This document shows, piece after piece, positions 39,801 through 48,800 of a stretch of DNA of 64,000 nucleotides (position 1 is its first letter; each line of letters starts with the position of its first letter). The translations under genes were made by a program, and so were the position numbers. The notes under the pieces were generated by a model. That model saw only the letters and a list, made by a program, of their open reading frames with translations, did no database searches and was not told where the DNA came from. The DNA is taken from the NCBI GenBank assembly GCA_025024175.1, contig QCXZ01000137.1, forward strand, positions 18,786,001-18,850,000, read 5' to 3'. This DNA comes from Rhyzopertha dominica (Eukaryota > Arthropoda > Insecta > Coleoptera > Bostrichidae).

Positions 39801-41273
39801 AGTGCTAGTGATAATAGATAGGCGGTAGAGTTCTCCGTTAATTATTTTGCATAGCGGCACATCATCTATAAGCTGAAATTCTGCATGCTCATAGAAAAAA
39901 ATTCCTGAAATCTGTTTCTTGCAGTCGCGTCAACTTTTTGAAAAAATGCATGTTTATACGTGGAATTGCTTTATGACGCGTCGTTTTTTCCGTATGTTGT
40001 GCAGTGCCCCATACGTCCTACGCAGATTTGTTTTTAACCATACTTTAGGTTTTCTATTTTACCAAGCGGTTTTTGACGCGCTTATAGGACGTATTTTTTG
40101 CGCGCTAAACTCATCAAAAATCGCTCCGTAAAAAAACCTACCTAGGTACGCGTAGAAGGACACGAAGTTAAGGAGCATAATAAAACATGTAGTTCCAATT
40201 AGATCGCATAACTTTTATAAACTACACGCGACCGAAAGAAACGGATTTCAGATTGGTGTTATTACCCTTGATTTTTATTACGATTTATGAAATATTATGA
40301 ATTGTGATGCAGTTCAGCCCTTAGTGCCTTATAGCAGTTAGAACTATCTACTTATCAAAATAGTTCAAACACGTGTTTGTAGATATGTAAGGAGCACTTT
40401 TCAAATAGCTACATAGAAATCTTGCAGAGGGTGTGCAGTTTTCTGATAACATAATCAAACCTTTACAAATTTATTAAAAACACCGACATTTTATGTTTGA
40501 CAAAGTATCCTGCAAATTTTTATCTCAAAAGTAAACAAATAGGAAGGTAACTGTAGTTCTACTCTCTATCTTGTAAAACTTTAATTTCTAGACAAATTTT
40601 AAGTTCAAATAAATCTAATAAGAAATCAAAATACAGTTTTTGTTTGGTTTTAGTTTTAAATTATGAAACATTCTTCAAACAATGTCTCGACGTACAATAC
40701 ATAAACGATGTAAATGAAACTCCCATTAAATGCAGCTCGAATAGTGCAAAGTCTGATACTTTCCAAATTAAACAATTTTTATACACCGGTCCACCGGTTT
40801 GCGTAATTGTCCACGACCCTTTTGTAAGCAATGCGAATTCGAATTATTAAGCTCCAGAGCAGTGTTTTAAACAATATTTGCGTTTGAAAGTGAGATACAA
40901 ACATATTAATTATTATTAGCAATTTTTATTTATAAAACTGTCCTGTCTAACCACCGATACAGTCATTCCGAGCAAACAAAGAGAAAAGGAAGCCTGCTGA
41001 GGACACTACTATCACGTGGACTGCAAAAATCAATGAATCATATCATGAATAACGCATCACCGCTTAGCAAAGGAATTTGTCGCTTCTGGAACGTTAAAAA
41101 CAAATGGAAGGAACGATTCTTTTTATTGTATGTGGTGCTGTATCAAACGGTCAAGAATCAAGGTATGCGGGGAGCTATTTTAACCCCTCAATAAAGTTTC
41201 ACGTCACCCTGTACTCACCAGCACATAATGCTACCGCTACCGCAACGAAGAAGATTAACTTCATTGCAAACAT
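18836..41273 (-). CDS. PSAP: Prosaposin (saposin-related), SapA + 7 SapB + SapA, 14 exons
   Basis: Exons, 5' to 3': 41219-41273, 39243-39336, 31739-31886, 31324-31650, 30655-30854, 30036-30294, 29726-29977, 26634-26915, 26093-26321, 22891-23030, 22651-22834, 22449-22588, 22181-22396, 18836-18883. Together they make 2574 bases, exactly 858 codons with stop. Every junction is GT-AG and every phase agrees. The product starts with a signal peptide, followed by a saposin-A domain (CTWGPSYWCQNL), seven six-cysteine saposin-B domains, and a second saposin-A domain (CTYGPGYWCEKL joined to ALKHCQSKVW). Prosaposin is secreted or sent to lysosomes and cut into saposins that present sphingolipids to hydrolases. 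Vertebrate proteins have four SapB domains; the fly homologue has more, as here. Three or more ambiguous bases in exon 22181-22396 give X residues, one as TAN, most simply Tyr. Introns total about 20 kb and carry many transposons. Confidence 0.93.
19533..19756 (+). repeat. Copia 5' LTR
   Basis: Begins TGTTAAAATGTGTAG, ends CA at 19755-19756, 224 bases, and contains AATAAA. It is followed immediately by a copia-type primer-binding site. Confidence 0.6.
19758..19773 (+). promoter_or_regulatory. Copia primer-binding site for half-tRNA initiator Met
   Basis: CTGGTTGTGAGCCCAG closely matches GGGTTATGGGCCCAG, the complement of the anticodon-region sequence of initiator tRNA-Met, the half-tRNA primer used by copia. 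Confidence 0.65.
22181..22396 (-). CDS. PSAP: Prosaposin exon 13, end of SapB 7 and start of second SapA
   Basis: Starts CTKFIDQYGDMIIKLIL, ends SapB 7 at MMLC, then GTNKCTYGPGYWCEKL of the last saposin-A domain. Four ambiguous bases affect codons, so the apparent TAN codon should not be read as a stop without resequencing. Confidence 0.88.
22449..22588 (-). CDS. PSAP: Prosaposin exon 12, first half of SapB 7
   Basis: Encodes ILECAMCRVFIEAAYKIL to CRALPEEERAK. The intron falls just before the fourth cysteine, later than in other modules. Confidence 0.92.
22651..22834 (-). CDS. PSAP: Prosaposin exon 11, second half of SapB 6
   Basis: Encodes DDIKKVVLDVCNVMPKSV to EICAVLNLC. Ends phase 1 at a GTAAGT donor. 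Confidence 0.92.
22891..23030 (-). CDS. PSAP: Prosaposin exon 10, first half of SapB 6
   Basis: After the split codon GAA it encodes TNEIPDNTYNGRV and then CVLCEFIMKEIEDQL. Ends phase 0. Confidence 0.92.
24452..25440. mobile_element. Foldback element copy 2, inside prosaposin intron 9
   Basis: Ends TACAGGGTCCGCCACC and its near complement ending ACCCTGTA, flanked by TA. It has the same internal landmarks as the copy at 11177 (AACCTTAAGTTATATGTC, CTAGTCGCC, CCCTGCGATGAG hairpin). The loop at 24933-24957 is in the opposite orientation to copy 1. The left arm lacks roughly 36 bases (CTCTCTCTTTAG region) present in the right arm. Arms are about 480 bases. Confidence 0.8.
26093..26321 (-). CDS. 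PSAP: Prosaposin exon 9, second half of SapB 5
   Basis: Encodes ANIKEALDKLCTYLPNNL to EVCVYLKLC and a proline-rich linker. Ends phase 1. The following intron (23031-26092) carries the second 1-kb foldback element. Confidence 0.92.
26634..26915 (-). CDS. PSAP: Prosaposin exon 8, second half of SapB 4 and first half of SapB 5
   Basis: Encodes DEIKKVVDEACYKLPTTI to TVCPLIRAC, then KCPLCLFAVSKLEDMV. The donor is GTCAGT; phase 0 at both ends. Confidence 0.92.
27546..27605. repeat. Short perfect-stem hairpin in prosaposin intron 7
   Basis: The 25-base arms 27546-27570 and 27581-27605 pair with one mismatch around a ten-base loop. Probably a MITE remnant. Confidence 0.6.
29726..29977 (-). CDS. PSAP: Prosaposin exon 7, linker and first half of SapB 4
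   Basis: A long linker (DVIFAPLLPTETAEKALEIT onward) precedes LCTFCEYFLHYVQQAI. Ends phase 0 before DEIKKVV of the next exon. Confidence 0.92.
30036..30294 (-). CDS. PSAP: Prosaposin exon 6, whole SapB 3
   Basis: One exon holds a complete SapB domain, from LPCELCEQLVNHLRDL to TTVCEMVGIC, so the intron found in the middle of the other SapB modules is absent here. Confidence 0.92.
30655..30854 (-). CDS. PSAP: Prosaposin exon 5, second half of SapB 2
   Basis: Encodes VCRQVGSLSDACSNIV to DVCLLAGEC plus a linker. Phase 0 in, phase 2 out. The upstream intron cuts a few residues later in the domain than in SapB 1, 4, 5 and 6. Confidence 0.92.
31324..31650 (-). CDS. PSAP: Prosaposin exon 4, second half of SapB 1 and first half of SapB 2
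   Basis: Holds ELIKEVFEGSCALLHL to VVCSVAGLC, then a linker and CQGCHTVVGLVEKKF. The donor is AGG then GTAGGT; 109 codons, phase 0 at both ends. Confidence 0.92.
31739..31886 (-). CDS. PSAP: Prosaposin exon 3, end of SapA and first half of SapB 1
   Basis: Completes saposin-A (AAADCHAVKHCIQTVW) and opens the first SapB (VCQTCLDMVKQARDQL). Ends at phase 0 before ELIKEVF. Confidence 0.92.
31887..39242. other. PSAP: Prosaposin intron 2, 7.4 kb, mostly unrecognised
   Basis: Apart from the inverted Penelope tails at 32592-33570, no gene or element was recognised. The sequence is very AT-rich up to about 36000 and somewhat less so around 36600-37100. A large 5'-proximal intron of this kind could hold enhancers, but none can be demonstrated here. 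Confidence 0.5.
32592..33570. mobile_element. Two Penelope-like 3' ends in inverted orientation
   Basis: Plus-strand translation around 33180-33420 gives VYVGQTDRPF (the YVGQT GIY-YIG endonuclease motif typical of Penelope elements), then LETLENKIVKEKKF. The minus strand of 32640-33070 gives the same region, with IYVGQT-like coding followed by the same tail. The outer ends match as inverted repeats (AAATCCACTTT...GTCAGTACCAGAACAA at left, its complement at right). Both copies have stops. The centre is near 33075-33090. Confidence 0.65.
39243..39336 (-). CDS. PSAP: Prosaposin exon 2, first saposin-A domain start
   Basis: Encodes SPTPSPAVAGSRLLGAKECT then WGPSYWCQNL, the first half of a saposin-A domain. 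It follows a TTTCAG acceptor and ends with GTAAGT. It is separated by a 7.4-kb intron from the exon that completes the domain. Confidence 0.9.
41011..41020. promoter_or_regulatory. CACGTG E-box near the prosaposin start
   Basis: ATCACGTGGA lies about 200 bases inside intron 1. It shares the TCACGTG core with the MiT/TFE (CLEAR, M-box) element that controls lysosomal genes. A six-base palindrome can easily occur by chance. Confidence 0.25.
41219..41273 (-). CDS. PSAP: Prosaposin exon 1, signal peptide
   Basis: Encodes 18 residues, MFAMKLIFFVAVAVALCA, a typical hydrophobic signal peptide, ending GCT G then a GTGAGT donor. The leftover G joins CT of the next exon to make Ala. A second in-frame Met is at 41264, and either Met could initiate. 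It was identified by donor, phase and signal-peptide character. Confidence 0.82.
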
Positions 41274-42147
41274 GTCTCTTCACACTAAAATTTACAAAAC
41301 TTTCTGTGTAAAAACACAGTACAATAACACTTCCGAAGCTCTCGAGCTGTTTATGCGTCACACAACTTAACCACAACAAGAACTATACACAGCTGATTGC
41401 GTTACCTTATCTGCATCTGACATTTTGTCATCGATCGGGTGACTTCGGCACTCTGTCGGCAATTTACGTTCGAATCGTCCAGAAAGGTTTTCTTTACCAA
41501 CAAATTAAAATAAAAACAACCGTTAAAATATTTGATGCCTTAAGGCGAAATTGAAATAATTATAAAGGTGTATTATCTACAAAAATTTTTCTTAAAATTA
41601 ATGGAAACCAGCTATTTTTGTATGTAGAATAACTCAAATGAAATAGCCGCAATTTCAAATATTGCACTCGGTATTGCGTTGTTTCTAATCTAATCGTTGA
41701 CCTGAGATTTCAAGTGCAAAATATTTATATTGACGTACATGGTATTCGTTGGACGTTATTCAATGTCTTTGTTTAAATTATGAGCAGGTCCCGTCGGTCC
41801 TGATAAAACTAGACAAAAGGTTAAAGCACTTTGTTTAATGGCGTGACTTCAAATGGCAAATAAGGACTTGCTAGTTTGCTGTTAATTGTTCATATATATG
41901 TATACTGAGTCATGGTCAAGATGCACGTAAATGTCACACATATAACTGCAGAATAATAAGGCGAAAAACGCGTGCTGATAAATAAAATCAGCGGCGCCTT
42001 TGCATTTAGGCAACCCACTCTTTCTAGCAGAACTGTATATTAGGCTGCCTATATGGGAGGATTATTAAGGTAATGTTTATACGGGGATATCTCGATAGTT
42101 TTGGGACAAATTTATATGCGCTTACCACGGCTGCATAATAAGGTGAG

Positions 42148-42177
42148 CCCACGATACACTAATAAGTGTATCGTGGG
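42148..42177. repeat. Perfect 12-base inverted repeat
   Basis: CCCACGATACAC at 42148-42159 pairs exactly with GTGTATCGTGGG at 42166-42177 around a six-base loop. It lies about 0.9 kb upstream of the prosaposin start, in a locally GC-richer patch. No known element. Confidence 0.6.
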
Positions 42178-42603
42178 TGAGCCGACGAACGCTAGCGAGT
42201 GGCTCGCGAATGTTGTCTACTGCGTTAGACCAGGACAGACAACCAGGTGGACGGGAAGCACTTAGGTTGTAAGTATAGTGCAGATTCGCAAGTAACATTG
42301 ATACTTGTTTTGTATGTAACTTTAGCAAAAGATGATTAAGTTTCTCAATATGTGGTAATGCTGAAAGTCACTGTTTCGATCTGGGTGCAGTTCGTATACT
42401 GCATAGTTCAGGACATATTACGGATGCAGTTTCAACTTTGAATAGCAATACATTAAGTAAATTGATCTAAGTACACAATTTTTAATTGTGGCTGTCAGTT
42501 TGGTACATTTGAAAATACAGACATGCAAGATCAATAAAATAGAACACACTAAAAAAATACTTATGACTTTAATAATGATCGTTATGTAGCTGACTTTCCA
42601 TTT

Positions 42604-42956
42604 TGCAAAAACGGTTAATAATAGAGTTGTACCAGATAATCATATAGTTATCTCTCTAGATGCAATTAATTTGTTTGGTAATATTATATAGTTTAAAATT
42701 AATTAAATATGTAATCGAAAAATGTGGCATCACAAGCTTTAAGTGAAAATATATCTAAATCTGTATTCTTAAAAATTGTTTCACTCGTTTTGGAAAATAG
42801 CTATTTCACTTATAATGGAGGTTTTTACATGCACGTTTTTGGTATTTCAATGGGTCCAAAATTGAGTTTTATTTTGGCGCAAAATGTGATAGACACACTC
42901 CTTGAAGAACCAATACCTAAACTATATTTTAACACTGGTACATCCAAGAGCTAAGC
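42604..42956 (+). pseudogene. Penelope-like reverse transcriptase fragment
   Basis: Translation gives NNRVVPDNHIVISLDAINLF (the PLE motif with LD and LF), a gap, then LKIVSLVLENSYFTYNGGFY and FGISMGPKLSFILAQNVI, matching the PLE RT block GxxMGxPLSPxLA. The catalytic YADD block and the N-terminus are missing. Confidence 0.65.
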
Positions 42957-42959
42957 AAT

Positions 42960-44450
42960 ATCGTTCAGTCATTCTTCTTTTGCTAAATTTACTTGTAAAG
43001 ATCACCAAGAGATTATACAACTCGCGCTTATATCACTGCTACTTTCCCACCAAAGCTAGTAGTTCGACCTTCTTGAGTACCTCTCTTTCACACGTCGGCT
43101 ACAGTCACAAGCCGCTGATAGCAAACCAAAACATATGAGGCCGGATTACCTTATAGATTCTCCATATGTGATGATTACTAAGCTGCTTTTCATGTTTCAG
43201 GTATAAGTATAAATCCAAAAAAAGAGACCATTTTAGAGGTACATATAGTATGGACATATACCTATTATATCCGCAATTGCTTTGTGTGGTGCCCTAAATA
43301 TACAGACAAAAGTATTTTTAATTCTGAAGTAACCGATTGATATTAATTGACAACAATTTGCATTTCAGTTTATTTTTTGGTTTGTTTTGGTGCTATATGA
43401 CTTAATAGATGAAATAATTGCGTGCAAAATGAAAAATGTCTTAAATTCTTCCTCAAGAGGTGAAGAATAGTTTTCCTGAAGTCTTTATTATTATTGTCTT
43501 TATTCGACAACGAATAAACGAGGAAAATAATTTAGACAAACTTACTGAAACTGATTCAACAAACCTAAGGACGTACCAAATTTCGGCTTCCTCACTATGA
43601 AGGGTGGTAAAAAGCTTAAATTTTATTAAATATTTAAAGTAAAGTTTTTGTGTTAAATAATTTGTAAAACTGTCATTGAAAGCAATTTGGAGAATTTTTC
43701 AAAAACATTCAATGAAACGAGAATTTTAAGTGAAAAATAGAATGAACATGGCCAATTTGTGTGTTAAGGGTGAAAAGAAAAATAAGAAATAATATTGTGT
43801 GTATGTCGATTTTCTAAACATTTTAAAAGAAAAGTAAGTAGGATATTTGCTACGTAAAATTAATAAATCTGAAAAAGAAATTTGATTATTAACTTCTGTT
43901 TCATAACTGATAAATGCAAGAAAATTATATAGATCATGAGGATTTCCTTTAAAAAGACAAAACGTTTTTAAAAATGTCTTTTTCAGCTAAATGTGGGCTA
44001 GGGCTAGAACCCATAGCTAAACCTGATCTTTGTATAAAATGTTTATTATTCAAACAAAAAAGACTTTGATCTAGTACTAAAGGTTAGTCTAAACTAAATG
44101 GCTAAAGAGAAGCCTGCGATAGGATTGACATTGTATCTTGGCTTTTGTATGAAAAGGGAGAAAGACTTTATTCAGCATTGTGGATTTTCAACTGCATACT
44201 TCGTTCTTTTCCTCCTTTGAAGCAAATGCCAAAATTTGTTTCTGTTCTGTTCGAAAACTGCGGTTTTCTTTATATAAACATTTGTATCAAAATACACTAA
44301 ATCAAAAAACAACTATTCAGGACACTATAATGCATACAGCACACCGCAGTAAACAGAAACACTTGCTTCACTGCTTTTCGCATTCATCGCGCTCTTTTTG
44401 TCGAGCTATTTATATCCCTCGTAAAAACACCATCTATTTGTTGCTAGAAT
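42960..44450. other. Spacer without recognised genes
   Basis: AT-rich, no named element. Short frames near 42902-43138 and 44180-44554 have no motifs. Confidence 0.35.
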
Positions 44451-44452
44451 CA

Positions 44453-45691
44453 TTACCTAATGGATTGCAGGGTCCTATTAATACCACATCTACATGCCTG
44501 CAGCTCTGTCCCAGAAATGGCGCTGCTGACATCACATCCACAGACGCGTCCTAAAAACTGGTTGTCCCGATCAGTTCCGTTCTTCGGTATCTCCAAGTGT
44601 ACTACCTTCATCTTTGATCCGGGGCTTAGCTGGATTCTGTAGACTCTTTTCACTACTCTATAAGGTCCTTCACAGGATGGCGACAACTGAGGCGAAAGCA
44701 CTTTCTTCCATACTGGATTATGAAGCCACACTAGATATCCTTCACAAAACTGCCTCTGATTGGCTCTTGCTTCATAGCGAGCTTTTGTACAATCATTCGC
44801 AATTCTGATTTTATATCGCACCAATAATCCATGGGTTTCCAGAAGTATCTCTCTAAAGTTGTCGATATAATCAGTTACTTCCTCTTCAGGCGCCCTGGTT
44901 GCCCAAATTCAAGATCCCACCGTAGTCTCAGCGCTCGTCCAAAGACCATCTTTGCTGGTGTCTCTCCAGTGGTCTCATGGATCGCTGCCACGTACGCCCA
45001 CAGAAGAAGGCGCTTGCCCCAATCGGTTTGATGTCGCTCCACTACTTTTGAGAGGAACTGTTCCATTGTTCTGGTAAACCGCTTGACCATTCCATCTGAT
45101 TGTGGATTAGGACGGGTTGTCCTGAAATAACCAATTCTCCAATTTTCTTCCTCGATCCGAATGCAGTTCTATTGGCACTCCATATTCGCATATGAGGTTA
45201 TCGTCGAGGCTTCCTGGTTCGATATCGCATTCTGGCCACTTGCTGAAGTAATACATCGCAACAAGTCTGCGATAGCAATCCTTTCAAAGGGTGTCTCCAA
45301 ATTACACTGCTTCGACCCTCCTCTTAGTCGTGTTGCATCCTTGGTAGCTGCGCACATTGCACACTTGCGGCACCTTTTCTCTACAGCCTCTCCAGAGTGT
45401 ACCGAATGGAATAGTTCGCGCACTTTCGACAAATTCTTATTTACTCCCAGGTGGGTACCTGATGCTACCCCATGCACTCCTTCTAACACCCGAGGCACGT
45501 ACTCCTTGGGTACTACTAACTGCACGGTGGTTTGCTTTCCATTGGCGCGCTCTCTTCAACAAGCTGTTTTCTACCAGTAAAAAATATATTGCTACTGGGA
45601 CCACATTGCCTTTAGAGTCGGACTCTCCGGGAACATCTCCTCCTCCATCAAGGTCGTGGTCTGTTCTTTTTCCACTTAAGTTAAGGACCAA
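44453..45691 (-). pseudogene. Ty3/gypsy integrase region, frameshifted remnant
   Basis: Four minus-strand frames in order give the 3' half of a gypsy pol: a linker, then an HHCC zinc domain (HGVASGTHLGVNKNLSKV, CRKCAMCAATK), the core with IELHSDRG (second Asp), DGMVKRFTRTMEQFL, IHETTGETPAKMVFGRALRL, and the C-terminal domain YLVWLHNPVWKKV and CEGPYRVVKRV. In DGMVKRF the residue normally Glu (third catalytic acid, DGMVERF) is Lys. Frameshifts and stops confirm inactivity. No LTR was found. Confidence 0.75.
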
Positions 45692-45696
45692 TTATT

Positions 45697-45760
45697 AATA
45701 TTAATATTAATAATAATAACAATAATAATGAGTAATAGTAATAATAATAATATTTATTAA
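45697..45760. repeat. ATT/AAT simple-sequence tract
   Basis: Interrupted trinucleotide run of TAA/ATA units at the border of the gypsy remnant. Confidence 0.7.
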
Positions 45761-45894
45761 GTATGAAAAACAAATATACTCAAAAGGACAATGACATCAG
45801 CATTTTTGGTTTACATTCATACCCCAGAACTAGTTATTAACAGCAAAACGGAGCACCAGATGATACTACATAGCTACTGTTAACAATATTCTGG

Positions 45895-46164
45895 TTAGTT
45901 AAAAGGATTTCTTAGTCTGGTCTTGAATACCTTAAGTGACAATGATTGAGATATACAAAAAATTGTTAATAAAATACGGAGCATAGTTACTAAAGCATCC
46001 CTTGAATCTGGAAGTAGAGGGGTGTGGAATGACATATCTGTTCCCAAAACGTACATTAATACTATGGACATACTCAGACATAGTAGCTCATAAAGGGATT
46101 TAGGCTCATAATTAGTTAAAATATTATAAACTAAACTACCAAACAACATCAAATTTTCCTTCAA
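45895..46164 (-). pseudogene. LINE C-terminal fragment
   Basis: KENLMLFGSLVYNIL followed by LPDSRDAL resembles the region after the RT domain of Jockey/CR1-type LINEs. It could be the 3' part of the LINE at 47476-48800, which has the same orientation, but the connecting RT core is missing. Confidence 0.4.
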
Positions 46165-46514
46165 TTTTTAGAATTTTAAGTTTATTATACAATGGCGTTA
46201 CATGTTATCTTCTGCTAACATTATATGAAAAACGAAAGCGACAATTCTGTATAATTCTGTTTTTAAACGATTGGGATAACAAAAAGAGTAAACGCTAATG
46301 CAGTAATCTATATGCCTACTTATTGATTAGTTGACAACCAAGTTTTTAGCTACTAATTAAATTACTATTAAGAACTATATCACATTTAATGTTATTTAAA
46401 GTTTCACTACGCATTTTCTTAGATCCGACACACTTGATAAGGTCAAAGAAAACCACTACAGTGTTACAAACAATATTGGGGGAGAAGTCAAGAATGGCAT
46501 CCGATGCCAAACGT

Positions 46515-47150
46515 TCCCATCCCTTTCCATGCACTTCATCTGGATCACGTTGGGCCTTTCGTTTATAAGTCGAAGAGGCAAGAGCTATCTATTAGTAATT
46601 GTAAATATAATTTTCGAAATTTACAGAAGATGAAGTTGCGCGTTACGTGAAAACTGTTTTGAATGTATAGGTACGTAATTGGAGCTCCAATGAGAGTCAT
46701 CATTGACAGAGGCTCGGCATTTACGTTGCATACATTAAAACAGTTTTGCGACACGGTTTGAAGCGTACACTAGAAGTTATAGCTACACCACGAGTCAACG
46801 GGTAATGTGAGAGATATAATCGCTCAATATTGAAAACGCCAGCAGTATTCTGCTGCTGGACATCTTTACCTTCGTAAAGCAGATTCAATGTGCGAAATAT
46901 TATACTTTTAATAAGAGTACCTACTGGAGTATCATCACTCCTGGAGACGCTAGCGGGATACAAGCCCTGTCATGTTGCCGAGTCTGTAATTTTGAATGAA
47001 ATAATTTACGACAGCTTAAATCACGTGGACTTGCACGCGCTAAATGAAAGACGGTTACGACTAACGGAAGATCAAAAGCGCCAACAGGAGAGTTTTAACA
47101 GAAAATGAGCTAAGGCGATGAAATGTGAAAGTCAGCTGGTGCGGGTTATT
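46515..47150 (+). pseudogene. Second gypsy-type integrase fragment, opposite strand
   Basis: Plus-strand pieces read IPFHALHLDHVGPF (first catalytic Asp region), VIIDRGSAFTLHTLKQFC (second Asp), then TGVSSLLETLAGYKPC, SLNHVDLHALNERR and EDQKRQQESFNRK of the C-terminal domain. It resembles the integrase of KRBA2/K02A2.6-like gypsy elements. Heavily decayed. Confidence 0.6.
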
Positions 47151-47475
47151 CAAGCGATATTATGTCACTGATAGTGGCGGCTGGTCAATAAGTTCCAACG
47201 TGCCATGGCACTACCATCAAAACTGTAGAAAAATATTTTTTAACAATCAAAAATTGAATTATAATGGAACTCAAAGTGGTTGAATTTGTGGGAACACCGG
47301 CGGAACTGCGGAACGCATCCACTCATACACGGTTACCGCTTGCGCTCAGCACCGGCATTCAAGAGGATGCGAGGAGTACGCAGGTTTAAATGGACTTTCA
47401 TGCTAGTGAGTCGATTGGGACGGAACAGCGTTGCCAACTGACCTGACCTTAATCATCGTACCAACCCCACAAAAA

Positions 47476-48800
47476 TTATAATATAATATAAGAAGCCAAG
47501 TTGCCTAACAACAATGCATGGTTGACACAGTCGAACGCTCTAGGTCTAGTTAGATCGCAAAAGACACCAACTGGACATCCTCCACGATCAATTTCATTTA
47601 TAATTTGCGAAATAAAGGATTCAATAGCCGACATGGTCGACCAATTGCTCCTGAATCCATGCTGCGCTATATGAATAAGATTAAACTTATCCACAAAGGA
47701 GGTAAGTCTTTGGAGCATGCAGTGCTCAAAAATTTTAGAGAAACTCGAAATAAGAACAACGGGACGGTAATTGCTAACATTAGTTTTATCCATTTTTTTA
47801 TAAATTGGCTTAATCCTGCTACATTTAGGGCTTGTCGAAATACACCTTGACTAAAATACAAATTTACTTGAAGGGTTATAGGTTGTATAATGAGATGTAA
47901 ACATTTCTTCAAGAGAAAATCCGGAACACCATCAGGGTCTGAAGAAGTCTTGTTCTTCATTCTGTCAGTAATTGTCCGGAGAAGCTCTGCCTCAGTGAAA
48001 TCAAATAGAGCCATACTGTGAGGGAAATGTGGAATTTCACCTGTATGTAGTATGTTACTTCTGTCCAGATTATTTCGTATTTTCTCCGGTTCCTGCTTAA
48101 AAAATGTGTTGAATTCACTGGCAACTTTAAAAACATTATTAACAAAAGCTTGCCATTAATTCTTAAGTTAATATCTTTGTCAAGAGGCCGAACAGGTGTC
48201 AACCCATTAATGACTTTCCAAGCATTTCTAGATTGTTCATGCTGATCCGAATTGATGATTATGTTATTATAATATGCTTTTTTGGTTGATGCTATGAGGG
48301 CACTAGGTTTTCTTTTTTCTATATTATATTTGGATTTCAATATCGGGTAAATTTTCTGTAAGTGGGAGAGATTTTTAAGGACTAACTTGAAGTCTTGACC
48401 TCTCTATTTATCCATGCTTTACTGAAGTTAGATGGTTTTTTTGTCTTTAAATTAATGCAAGAATTTATCAATAAATAAATCGAATCTTGTGTTACAATCA
48501 CCAGAAGATTAATTTCATCCCAAGATTCTCTCTCCAGGAAATTATTAAACTCAGAAGTCCCATGCGCTGAGAATATTCTTATATGTTCAGAGATAAATTT
48601 ATAACTTTTCCCTGTAACATTAAAATTAATTAAGACCATTTGGTGATCCGAAATTGCATTTGGAAGAATATTTGGTTTCGAGATTAGTGCGATATCAGTG
48701 TATACCTGATCCAAAATCGACGATCTTGTGGAACCTATACGCGTATATATTCGTTCACTGTGGGATACAGACAAAATGTCTGTAAGAGACTAGTGAGCAA
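47476..48800 (-). pseudogene. LINE, end of endonuclease to first RT blocks, degenerate
   Basis: Successive minus-strand frames give ISDHQMVLINFNV (end of the APE-type endonuclease), a linker with AYYNNIIIN and AWKVINGL, then KTSSDPDGVPDFLLKK and VSNYRPVVLISSFSKIFE (RT blocks 0-1) and QHGFRSNWSTMSAI, FDCVNHALLL (RT block with the first catalytic Asp). Frameshifts are frequent. Family is Jockey/CR1-like by motif order. Confidence 0.7.
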
